Source of the DNA: an uncultured Bacteroidales bacterium | Lineage (GTDB): Bacteria; Bacteroidota; Bacteroidia; Bacteroidales; F082 | NCBI GenBank assembly: GCA_900315175.1 | Contig: OMYA01000007.1 | Location: forward strand, 124,001 to 188,000 | DNA length: 64,000 bases | Direction: 5' to 3' | Part shown: positions 54,908-62,652 of the stretch, piece by piece | How positions within the stretch are numbered: the first letter of the stretch is position 1 | How the letters are laid out: each line of letters opens with the position of its first letter | Notes under the pieces: model-generated | The model's database searches: none | What the model saw: only the letters and a program-made list of their open reading frames with translations | Told to the model about the DNA's origin: nothing | Program-made: the position numbers and the translations under genes

Positions 54908-55057
54908 AATGTAAAACTGATTGCAAAAGTGGAAGGCTTCACAGCATCTACTTGGGGCGAGCATCCGGATTACGATGTCCGGGTGAGCGGCCTCGCTTCC
55001 GGCATTTACACAGTCAAAACTGAAGATTTTACAATAAGATTTGTGAAAGGTAAATAA
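54908..55057 (+). pseudogene. T9SS sorting-domain remnant
   Basis: 49 codons and a stop with no start codon: NVKLIAKVEGFTASTWGEHPDY then VRVSGLASGIYTVKTEDFTIR and FVKGK. The GIYTV and FVKGK end pattern is that of T9SS type A C-terminal domains. It is the tail of a lost secreted protein between marC and the C10 protease. No other gene is seen in the 246-nt gap. Confidence 0.65.
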
Positions 55058-55093
55058 ATTATTAAGGATTTGCGGTTGTAATTAAAAAATACG

Positions 55094-55101
55094 TATTTTT
55101 G
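55094..55101 (+). promoter_or_regulatory. -7 box for the C10 protease
   Basis: TATTTTTG followed by CAG, 25 nt before the ATG at 55127. Confidence 0.65.
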
Positions 55102-55126
55102 CAGCCCTAACCATAATAATTTATCT

Positions 55127-56161
55127 ATGAAAAGAAAATCTATTTTTGTTTTGCTGCTTATGCTATGCGCATTGACAGGCTTTGCGCAGAAAATCCTCCT
55201 TGAAACCCAATGGAATCAGGAATATCCATACAACATTCTTTGTCCGGCAGACCCGTTGAAGAACTACGCTCACAGTTATACAGGCTGTCCAGCCACTGCT
55301 ATGGGACAGATTATCAATTATTTAGGCACGACACAAGATACCCGTTTCGACGATGGAGATGATTATTTATCAAATTACGCCGGCAGGCAATTCCACATCG
55401 ACGACGATTGGGAGACATATCTTTTTCCGTCATTCCCGCAGCTCAACACCATGTTGGATTCTGTCGACGCCACGTTCCAGCGTGGTGAGCAGCTCTCCGA
55501 CACTTTGGTCGCAGCAGTGATCTTCGCTTGCGGCGTAGCATGCACGGAGGTCTTCACCGCAGATCCTTCATACGGCTCAGGCACCTTTAACGTTGGCCAG
55601 GCGTATGCCGCATATCAGCGTTTCGGTTTCACCGACTGCGTGCTGTATACTGAAGCCAGCGATGAGATGTACGCCACCTTGATTTCCAACTTAGAGAACG
55701 GTTATCCTGCCCATCTGGCAGTTGTAAACAACACAGTAACATCAGGCCACAACGTCGTTGTCGACGGCTATCGTGAATCGGATGGCAAGTTCCACGTCAA
55801 CTTCGGCTGGGGCGGCTACTTTGACAACTGGTACAACATCCCTGACATGGGCGGTTTCCATTACGGATGGACAAAGATTGAAGGCATCATCCTGAATATC
55901 ATTCCAAAGAATGACGATGTCAAAGAAGTCGCAAGCCAGGAGGCACTTGCAGTGTATCCAAACCCGGCTTCCGACGTCCTTTATATTGACAATCTCCCTT
56001 ACAACGAGGTGGAATATTCCATTTTCAACGTCATGGGACAAAAGGTTAATGCAGGCCGCACCAGCGGAAGCATCTCTGTCGCTGACTTGGAAAAAGGACT
56101 TTATGTCTTACAAATCAACGATGAAAACATCAGACAAACGGCAAAGTTTATCGTGAAATAG
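55127..56161 (+). CDS. C10 (streptopain-like) cysteine protease with T9SS tail
   Basis: A 344-residue exported protease. After the signal peptide (ending GFAQ) the catalytic domain starts at once: KILLETQWNQEYPYN, then YTGCPATAMGQIINYLG with catalytic Cys54, SGHNVVVDGY with His near 208, and FHVNFGWGGYFDNWY. The C-terminal ~75 residues are a T9SS type A domain (LAVYPNPASDVLYIDN to TAKFIVK). Streptopain and most C10 members carry an N-terminal propeptide; none is present here, so inhibition before export must differ. It is expected on the cell surface or secreted. Confidence 0.88.
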   Translation: MKRKSIFVLLLMLCALTGFAQKILLETQWNQEYPYNILCPADPLKNYAHSYTGCPATAMGQIINYLGTTQDTRFDDGDDYLSNYAGRQFHIDDDWETYLFPSFPQLNTMLDSVDATFQRGEQLSDTLVAAVIFACGVACTEVFTADPSYGSGTFNVGQAYAAYQRFGFTDCVLYTEASDEMYATLISNLENGYPAHLAVVNNTVTSGHNVVVDGYRESDGKFHVNFGWGGYFDNWYNIPDMGGFHYGWTKIEGIILNIIPKNDDVKEVASQEALAVYPNPASDVLYIDNLPYNEVEYSIFNVMGQKVNAGRTSGSISVADLEKGLYVLQINDENIRQTAKFIVK

Positions 56162-56195
56162 TTGAAATGTATTAGGCAGTAACAGCTATTTTTAC

Positions 56196-56698
56196 CTACA
56201 GATTACCGTTAATCGGAATCATCATCTTGAAGACGATATTTCGTCCCATGTTGTATATTCCGGCATATTTCAGGCGGCTGAGGTGGTCCTGATAGCTTAC
56301 ATCGAACAGGTTGTCGGCTATCATCATCAGCTCAGCCACTTTTTTGCCATGACGAAGCACGTCGGTGCCTATCGAGAGTCCGAAAAGGGTGTACGACGGT
56401 GTCATCGTCTCGGTTTCGTATGCCGCATAATAATGGTCTTGTTCAAGATACCAGTCGAGCCGGGCTGCCGTGCGATGGCGTCGATGATGTTCGTCCCCGA
56501 CTTATGACGCAGCTCGACGAGGCTAATGATGGTGATAGGCATCGACGACTCCTTCATCTTCATGTCGCCGACGGCACCTGTCACAGTGACTTCTTTCAAT
56601 TCAAGATGCCTGAAGAAAATATCGGTAGAGTCAGGCAAACTCTGGGCTGCCGCCGACATACCAATAGCCAGCGACAACAATAAAAACAATTGTTTCAT
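56196..56698 (-). pseudogene. TonB-dependent receptor, collapsed by internal deletion
   Basis: Two pieces of one receptor in different frames. The 5' piece (56402-56698) has signal peptide MKQLFLLLSLAIGMSAAAQ and a plug start (LELKEVTVTGAVGDMKMKES, PITIISLVELRHKSGTNIID). The 3' piece (56196-56405) has the barrel end (MMIADNLFDVSYQDHLSRLK, YNMGRNIVFKMMIP). Most of the plug and about 18 strands are gone. A promoter (TACTTTTG, complement of 56809-56816) and an approximately 110-nt leader remain. The substrate is unknown. Confidence 0.8.
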
Positions 56699-56808
56699 TA
56701 TTTGTCTGTTTTATAAGTTTTTAATAAAATGCAATAAATCCGTAAAACCTTATAAACAGACGGGAGGTGCTCTTGAGACTTTGAGGCCGGTGAAAACTCT
56801 CGAGGCTG

Positions 56809-56816
56809 CAAAAGTA
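56809..56816 (-). promoter_or_regulatory. -7 box of the TonB-receptor remnant
   Basis: TACTTTTG followed by CAG on the minus strand. The 110-nt leader to the ATG (56698) contains GC-rich inverted segments (GCCTCGAGAG, GGCCTCAAAG, CTCAAGAG), but I could not match it to a known riboswitch. Confidence 0.5.
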
Positions 56817-56820
56817 CAAT

Positions 56821-57366
56821 TTATTTCAATACTTTTTCAGCTAATTTCATTCCTAAAATGGAAATAGGCACTGTCAAAACCAGCATCACGACGAGCATCG
56901 GGACGTTGTCGATGACGGGCTTCATCAGCTCGTCGTAGCCTGCGGGCATCTCTTCGACGGCTGCGGCAAGCGAGCCCTTGGTGTCGGTCCACCAATGTAA
57001 TGTGTAGGCGAAGAATGAATAAGCCAACGGCACAAAGCTCCAACGAATGCCTTTTTTGGTGTTATATCCCAAGAAATATCTGAGAATTTCGGAAAGCGCC
57101 GTCAAGACTATGATGCCAATGATAAAAGCCGTGTCAGCTTCGCCGACAAGCAAGAACAAGACGAGGATGAAGCCGTTAAGGACTGTCGCCGCGCCAAAAC
57201 CGTGAATCATTTTTGTCGTGTAGAGATACACAAATGCGAACAACAACGGCAAAATCGCGCCTATGTAGGCATAACAGGCAGGATGAATCATTCCGCTCGA
57301 GGCTCCAAGGATAAAGATTGCGAGATAAGCAATCCCCATCAACAATAGTTTTAATACGTTTTTCAT
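56821..57366 (-). CDS. MptD-type ECF transporter S component
   Basis: A 181-residue protein with five or six transmembrane helices. FGAATVLNGFILVLFLLVGEAD, LSEILRYFLGYNTKKGIRW and YTLHWWTDTKGSLAAAVEEMPAGYDE match the Trep_Strep/MptD S-component family. S components bind a vitamin or metal and share an energising module (EcfT, EcfA), which is not here. It follows the barrel gene by 18 nt, so it is the last gene of the MMPL/LolA-like operon. The substrate is unknown. Confidence 0.75.
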   Translation of the reverse strand: MKNVLKLLLMGIAYLAIFILGASSGMIHPACYAYIGAILPLLFAFVYLYTTKMIHGFGAATVLNGFILVLFLLVGEADTAFIIGIIVLTALSEILRYFLGYNTKKGIRWSFVPLAYSFFAYTLHWWTDTKGSLAAAVEEMPAGYDELMKPVIDNVPMLVVMLVLTVPISILGMKLAEKVLK

Positions 57367-57384
57367 TTTTTTAAGTTTTAAATT

Positions 57385-58518
57385 TTAATAACAATATTTC
57401 AGTTTAAACCACACTTCGCTGTTATGTTCATATCTTTTGAACATTCCTGCGTCAGCGTAAAAATAGTCATAACCAATGAGCACGTGTATCTGGTCGGTGG
57501 CTGCCCAGTCGGCGCTGAGTCGGTTGAAGACGCCCAAGTCTTTGACGTCGGCGTAGGCGAAGGTGGAAAGTGTCAGCGCGTTGTTCAACAGGGTTTTGGA
57601 GACGCGCAGCGTTGCCAATGCGGCTTCTTCACCTTCTCCAAAAGTCTGGTAATATTGCACTGAGACATTCCAGTCGGCGCCCGGATACCAGTCAAGGCCA
57701 GCCAAGGCATTGCCCAGATGGTTACCGTGGTCGTCGATGTAGTCGGCCATCTCGCCGCGGAAGACGAAATTGCCGAAAGGCACCGACACGTCGCCGCCGA
57801 GTGCTGTGATGCGATGATAGCCCAGATGGTCGTCGACAAGCTCAGGTATCTTGCTCCATGTGCGCAGTGCCATCAGCGAGAAGTCGACGCCACCCAGGAA
57901 GCAGCTGAACCTTCCGCCATATTCCATATTCTCGATATCCTTATCGGGTCTCACCTCAGGAGGCAGAGATCCCATTGACCATGGGTTCAGGGAGTCGGTA
58001 GGTATCTTGAAGAACTCCGGTATCGGCACTGCGACAGCCTCGAGGCTCCATGCGTTGTGCAGATAGCGCACGCGCAACGCGCCCACGGGCACGCGTATGT
58101 CGTCGTAGTCCTGAGCCAGAAACTCGGTATAGTCCATCGGTGATATCAGGTCGGTGACGCGTATGCCATCGGCGACGCCCCAGGTGACAATCTGGTTGCC
58201 TGCCCTGATGTCCCAACTCGGGTTGCCCCAGTAGGCGTAGGCCTCGCGCAGCTGGAACCCCGACTGCCCGTTGAGCAGGGCGTTGTAGATGAGGTTAGCC
58301 GACACGAAGGCGCCGCCGCCGTCTTTCTCGAGGCGCAGCTCGCCTCTGACACGGGAGCGTGACGCCATCCAGTCGTTGGGCGCCTCGGTGCGCATGGCAT
58401 GATAGGTGTCGACAAAGCCTTTGACTGACACATCCATGCCATCCTGCGCCGAGACTGTTGCCGCCGTGCAAAGCACGGCGGCAACTCCGAGCAAAATTGA
58501 TTTTAAAGCAGTACTCAT
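57385..58518 (-). CDS. Outer-membrane barrel of the MMPL/LolA-like cluster (DUF1302-like)
   Basis: A 377-residue secreted protein. Signal ending TVSAQ, then [61 protein letters not shown] and strands to a terminal VWFKLKYCY. The WGxADxxxxxDxxxPxDY pattern is that of DUF1302-type barrels, which often sit beside MMPL exporters. Its ATG overlaps the LolA-like gene stop by 4 nt. It would be the outer-membrane part of an export route. Confidence 0.75.
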   Translation of the reverse strand: MSTALKSILLGVAAVLCTAATVSAQDGMDVSVKGFVDTYHAMRTEAPNDWMASRSRVRGELRLEKDGGGAFVSANLIYNALLNGQSGFQLREAYAYWGNPSWDIRAGNQIVTWGVADGIRVTDLISPMDYTEFLAQDYDDIRVPVGALRVRYLHNAWSLEAVAVPIPEFFKIPTDSLNPWSMGSLPPEVRPDKDIENMEYGGRFSCFLGGVDFSLMALRTWSKIPELVDDHLGYHRITALGGDVSVPFGNFVFRGEMADYIDDHGNHLGNALAGLDWYPGADWNVSVQYYQTFGEGEEAALATLRVSKTLLNNALTLSTFAYADVKDLGVFNRLSADWAATDQIHVLIGYDYFYADAGMFKRYEHNSEVWFKLKYCY

Positions 58519-59285
58519 AATCCTTTCTCCAGTTTCGTCACCGTGAACATGTTCTTGTCGACATCGATGTTATATCGCGGGTTGCTCACGACGATTTGTG
58601 TGCTGTGGCCGTTCTGGACGTTCCTCATCTCCATCTTCATGATGGTCCAGAAGCCTTCAACCTGCTGCAGGTCGAGCACGGTCATCACACGATGCAGCTT
58701 GTTCAGCTTATCGTAAAACTCCACATAGACGGCAGCGTCGCAGTCCTGACGTATCCAGCTCACCTTACGGCTGTATATCTCACGAGTGTCGACAGGCACC
58801 GACTCCACGACCCAGCATTGATGACCGTCGCGCATCTCTTCACGCAACAAGGTGTGGGTGTCCTCGTCGACGTTACGTCCGCCCATGTCGTCGTAGGTGA
58901 AATCTGTGCCCATGAAGTAATCTGTCTTGGAAGAGGCGCCGCTGATTCGGCGTGTCTTCTTCATCGCAGGCAGGTAGAGCCACTTGTCGTCGTCTTTGCC
59001 GGTCTCGTCGTAGTCCCAGGTGAGGAACCCTGTGCCTTTCACGTCACCGGGATAGGTGAAAAACATGATTTTCTTGGTGTCTTTGCCCTCGTCCATAGCC
59101 CACGACACCATCTTGCGCTCGCGCTGGTCGCCATTTTTCTTAATTAGCGTGAGCTGCATCTCGGCGTAACGGGTGTCGCCGTCGGGACGGTCTTTCACAC
59201 GTTGGGCGATGTCGCGTCCGGTCTGGGCGCTGGCTAATGTCGCGACAGCGACGAACAATGCTGTCAGAATGATATTTCTTTTCAT
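58515..59285 (-). CDS. LolA-like outer-membrane lipoprotein-sorting protein
   Basis: A 256-residue periplasmic protein: signal peptide ending LASAQ, then the LolA-like fold (PF17131 type) with [39 protein letters not shown], the conserved [21 protein letters not shown], and [17 protein letters not shown]. Such proteins carry lipids or lipoproteins through the periplasm. It lies between an MMPL/RND pump and a barrel protein, overlapping the latter by 4 nt and trailing the pump by 32 nt. This three-part order suggests one transport system. Confidence 0.85.
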   Translation of the reverse strand: MKRNIILTALFVAVATLASAQTGRDIAQRVKDRPDGDTRYAEMQLTLIKKNGDQRERKMVSWAMDEGKDTKKIMFFTYPGDVKGTGFLTWDYDETGKDDDKWLYLPAMKKTRRISGASSKTDYFMGTDFTYDDMGGRNVDEDTHTLLREEMRDGHQCWVVESVPVDTREIYSRKVSWIRQDCDAAVYVEFYDKLNKLHRVMTVLDLQQVEGFWTIMKMEMRNVQNGHSTQIVVSNPRYNIDVDKNMFTVTKLEKGL

Positions 59286-59317
59286 ATTATTACGTTTTTA
59301 AAATTTATAAATCGATT

Positions 59318-61663
59318 TTATTTTTCTTTACCAAAAACATTGAATCTCTTGACCAAAAGCGGTGTGATGAACAGGTCGGCGAGCAGAGCCGAGATGATGC
59401 CTATGACGGCCAGCACGCCGAAGTTGATACACATGGCGCACACCGATGTGGCGAAGCATGCAAACACCGCCGAGGTGACGATGGATGTGGTGACGATAGC
59501 CACGCCCACGACTCTGAAGGTGTGTCGGATGGCCTCTGAATAGTTAGGTGTGCGGTCGAACTCGAGTTTCGAGTGGTTGATGAAGTGTATGGTGTCGTCG
59601 ACGGCCATACCGAGCATCATAGGGATCAGGGTGGCGGTCATCATATCCAGAGGGATGCCCGCCCAGCCCATGAAGCCGCCCACGAAGATGGCAGGCATGA
59701 GGTTAGGGATGAGTCCTATCAAGCCGACGCGCACGCTCTGGAAGGCTATCATCAGGATGATGGCAATGATAAGCACCGAGATGAGGAACGACTGCATCTG
59801 ACCACGCACCAGATACTGCATCATGGTGGTGTATTGCGGGATGTTACCCACAGCCGTCACGGTGACGCCAGGGAACATCTCCGCGGTCTTCTTGGTGATG
59901 TCGTTGAGTTCGCGTTCCACCTCAGCGGAGTTGAAGTCGGATATCTCGACCATCATACGCAGACGACGGTAGCCGTAGTCCATCCAGTATTCCGTCTCGG
60001 AGCCGCCGGCGTTCTCGTAGAGCACAAGCATCTGGGCGACCTCTTCTTCGGTGTCGGGTATGCGGTAATAAGCCTTGTCGCCGCCGTTGAGTGTCTGGTT
60101 GAGATCTTTGATGATATCCAAGATGGAGTTGGTGCGTTTGGTGAGCGGATAGGTGCCTATCAGGCCTTCCAGCTGTTCGAGTTTATGCAGGTTTTCAGGC
60201 TGTTTGGCGTCGTCTTCGTTCTTAAACTCCATCACGAGGTCGTATGAATACAAGGCACCCAGCTCGCTGCGTCCCACCGTGAGCACGTCTTTGACGTAAG
60301 GCACCTTGATGCCCATGGTCTTCTCGATGTCGAATGCCGGCTCAATCTTCCACAGTCCTATACCGAAGGCGACGCACAGCACTGCAAACACTGTCACGAT
60401 GGTCTTGGAGTGTTTGAAGGTGAAGACGTTCAGACGCTCCATCAGACGGCTCAGGCGGGTACCGCCTGAGCCGTCGACACCGCGCTTAGGCTGCCTGTCC
60501 TTGCCAAAGGACAACAACACCGGAGCCATCAGCAAGGTGGTGAAAAGAACAAACAAAACCGTCAGTGAGCTCGTCATACCCACGCATTTCATCGGTCGGA
60601 TAGGAATAACCATAAACGACATCAGGGAAATCACGGTAGTCAGGCCGCAGAACACCACCGACCAGCCTATCTCGCTGACGGTCTCCACAACGGCTTGCTT
60701 ACGCTTGCCGTGCAGCCTCATGCGTTGGTTGAAATAGGAGAATATGTGAATATTGTATGCTATCGCCACGGCAAAAGCCAATATCGCCGGTATCATCAGC
60801 ACGGTGCTGTCGACATACATCTGGGTGAGACCTGCGACGCCGAATGTTATCACCACGCCACCTATCACAGCAAGAAGAGGACAGATTATGCCTCTCAGCG
60901 AACGCGTCATGATAATCATCACGATGATACAGATGATGGCTGCTATCATCACCAGCCGACCCATCTCCTGCCCGATGTACACCGACTTCTGCTGTGTCAC
61001 ATACGGCATGCCTGTAGCACGTGGATGCAGCGAGGCGTATTTCTCTTTCGCGATGATACGGCTCACCTCCCCGCCTGTCACGATGTCGGGCGACACGTTG
61101 CCGGTCTTCTTCCACTCTTCTTCCGAAGGGAAGGCGCGCAGCTTCAGCAAGGTCCAGGCGCACTTCCCATCCTTGGAGATGAGCTTACGCGCGACATGAG
61201 GCTTGCTATAAGCAAGAGACCGGATCTGCTCCATCTCTGGCGACCCGGTCTCTGGTATCTCGTCTGGGACTATCTGAACGATTTCCATCCCGTCGTCCGA
61301 ACCCAGCATAAACTCCAGGTCAACCAGCGAAGTGATCTTATCGGCGTAAGAAAGCGAGTCGAGCAGCTCGTTGCCCAACTCACGCAAAAGGGTAAGATTC
61401 TCTTTCGTGAAATGATTGTCACATTCCGTAAGGATTCCAATGAAATAATCATTGCCGAAATTGGCTTTAAACTCGTTTGTTTTCACCAACATAGGGTCAC
61501 CTTCGATGAAATAGTCGTCGAAGGATGTCTGCTGTACCATCTTTGACATGCCGTGAAACGACACGACCAAGATTACCGCAAAGAGTGCAATGGCGGCCCA
61601 GCGCCATCTCAGGAGGAAGGCGGCATACCTTCCGAAGTGTTCGTTGATTTTATGCGAATTCAT
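59318..61663 (-). CDS. MMPL/RND superfamily exporter
   Basis: A 781-residue inner-membrane protein with 12 transmembrane helices in two halves and two large periplasmic loops. FDDYFIEGDPMLVKTNEFKANFG in loop 1, IPAILAFAVAIAYNIHIFSYFNQ and TATLIPMMLGMAVDDTIHFI carry the proton-relay region typical of COG1033 exporters. It is shorter than AcrB, as expected for the lipid-type RND group. It heads an operon (promoter TACTTTTG, complement of 61689-61696) with the LolA-like protein, the barrel and an ECF S component. Confidence 0.9.
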   Translation of the reverse strand: MNSHKINEHFGRYAAFLLRWRWAAIALFAVILVVSFHGMSKMVQQTSFDDYFIEGDPMLVKTNEFKANFGNDYFIGILTECDNHFTKENLTLLRELGNELLDSLSYADKITSLVDLEFMLGSDDGMEIVQIVPDEIPETGSPEMEQIRSLAYSKPHVARKLISKDGKCAWTLLKLRAFPSEEEWKKTGNVSPDIVTGGEVSRIIAKEKYASLHPRATGMPYVTQQKSVYIGQEMGRLVMIAAIICIIVMIIMTRSLRGIICPLLAVIGGVVITFGVAGLTQMYVDSTVLMIPAILAFAVAIAYNIHIFSYFNQRMRLHGKRKQAVVETVSEIGWSVVFCGLTTVISLMSFMVIPIRPMKCVGMTSSLTVLFVLFTTLLMAPVLLSFGKDRQPKRGVDGSGGTRLSRLMERLNVFTFKHSKTIVTVFAVLCVAFGIGLWKIEPAFDIEKTMGIKVPYVKDVLTVGRSELGALYSYDLVMEFKNEDDAKQPENLHKLEQLEGLIGTYPLTKRTNSILDIIKDLNQTLNGGDKAYYRIPDTEEEVAQMLVLYENAGGSETEYWMDYGYRRLRMMVEISDFNSAEVERELNDITKKTAEMFPGVTVTAVGNIPQYTTMMQYLVRGQMQSFLISVLIIAIILMIAFQSVRVGLIGLIPNLMPAIFVGGFMGWAGIPLDMMTATLIPMMLGMAVDDTIHFINHSKLEFDRTPNYSEAIRHTFRVVGVAIVTTSIVTSAVFACFATSVCAMCINFGVLAVIGIISALLADLFITPLLVKRFNVFGKEK

Positions 61664-61688
61664 AGTTTTTTATGTTTTAAATTTTTTG

Positions 61689-61696
61689 CAAAAGTA
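61689..61696 (-). promoter_or_regulatory. -7 box for the MMPL operon
   Basis: TACTTTTG followed by CA on the minus strand, 25 nt before the ATG at 61663. Confidence 0.6.
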
Positions 61697-61791
61697 CGGT
61701 CTTGGATAATTCACAGACATCATCATTTTTAGTGATTTTAAAGCTTTTCAATCATAAATATTGATGAAAATGTTATGTCAATTATTTTATT

Positions 61792-61799
61792 TATCTTTG
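61792..61799 (+). promoter_or_regulatory. -7 box for the ZIP transporter
   Basis: TATCTTTG followed by CAAC. It lies inside the longer open frame, so the start codon must be the later ATG (61826), 26 nt downstream. Confidence 0.75.
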
Positions 61800-61825
61800 C
61801 AACGATAATCAATAAGGTATACATT

Positions 61826-62602
61826 ATGGGCATTGTCATAGGTCTTTTGATTCCATTGCTTGGCACCATGCTGGGGGCTGCGTTTGTCTTCTTCATGAAG
61901 GAAGACATGTCGCCTAGGGTCCGGAAGTCGTTGCTTGGCTTCGCCTCTGGCGTGATGGTGGCTGCTTCGGTGTGGTCGCTGCTCATCCCGTCGATAGAGA
62001 TGGAGGCTGGGCGAGGTGCTTGGTCGGTGCTGCCTGCAGCGGTAGGTTTTCTTGCAGGTGTAGGGTTTCTGCTGCTTCTGGATGAGCTCACGCCGCACCT
62101 GCATCTCGGGACCAACACTCCGGAAGGGCCGCGTTCGAAGCTGTCGCGCACCGCGATGTTGGCGATGGCAGTCACCATACATAACCTGCCTGAGGGCATG
62201 GCTGTCGGCGTGGTGTTTGCCGCCGCTTCGCAGGGTGTCGGCGACGTCACGATAGCCAGCGCGATAGCCGTCTCGCTCGGTATCGCAATACAAAACATCC
62301 CCGAAGGCGCCATCATCTCCATGCCGATGTGCGCCGAAGGCAACAGCAAGAGACGTTCGTTCCTCCTCGGCTCGCTCAGCGGCATCGTCGAGCCTCTCGG
62401 CGGCCTGGCAGTGGTGCTCTTAGCCTCTTGGCTGACACCAATCCTGCCTTATATGCTCTCATTTGCCGCCGGCGCAATGTGCTACGTGGTGGTAGAAGAA
62501 CTGATTCCCGAGGCATCGTCGGGCGAACACTCCAACCTCTCAACAATAGGCTTCGCAATAGGTTTTGTATTAATGATGATTTTAGATGTTGTGATGGGAT
62601 AA
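61826..62602 (+). CDS. ZIP family metal transporter
   Basis: A 258-residue inner-membrane protein with eight helices. AVTIHNLPEGMAVGVVFAA is the helix IV metal site (HNxPEG) and AIQNIPEGAIISMPM is the helix V site (xNxPEG). LGFASGVMVAASVWSLLIPSIE is also conserved. It is a GufA/ZupT-like broad importer of Zn, Fe or Mn. The start at 61826 is fixed by the promoter at 61792; an upstream ATG in frame precedes the promoter. The next gene has its own promoter. Confidence 0.92.
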   Translation: MGIVIGLLIPLLGTMLGAAFVFFMKEDMSPRVRKSLLGFASGVMVAASVWSLLIPSIEMEAGRGAWSVLPAAVGFLAGVGFLLLLDELTPHLHLGTNTPEGPRSKLSRTAMLAMAVTIHNLPEGMAVGVVFAAASQGVGDVTIASAIAVSLGIAIQNIPEGAIISMPMCAEGNSKRRSFLLGSLSGIVEPLGGLAVVLLASWLTPILPYMLSFAAGAMCYVVVEELIPEASSGEHSNLSTIGFAIGFVLMMILDVVMG

Positions 62603-62609
62603 TTTTTAT

Positions 62610-62617
62610 TATCTTTG
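62610..62617 (+). promoter_or_regulatory. -7 box for the Na/Pi cotransporter
   Basis: TATCTTTG followed by CAAC, 7 nt after the ZIP stop and 35 nt before the ATG at 62653. Confidence 0.7.
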
Positions 62618-62652
62618 CAACAGTTTTTAAACCATAAGGCTCATACTTTATT

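Noticed and set aside
56699-56808. A second cobalamin or other known riboswitch in the TonB-remnant leader
   Set aside because: Inverted segments exist, but the cobalamin core blocks (GCCACTG, AGACC-GCC) are absent and no other class could be matched.
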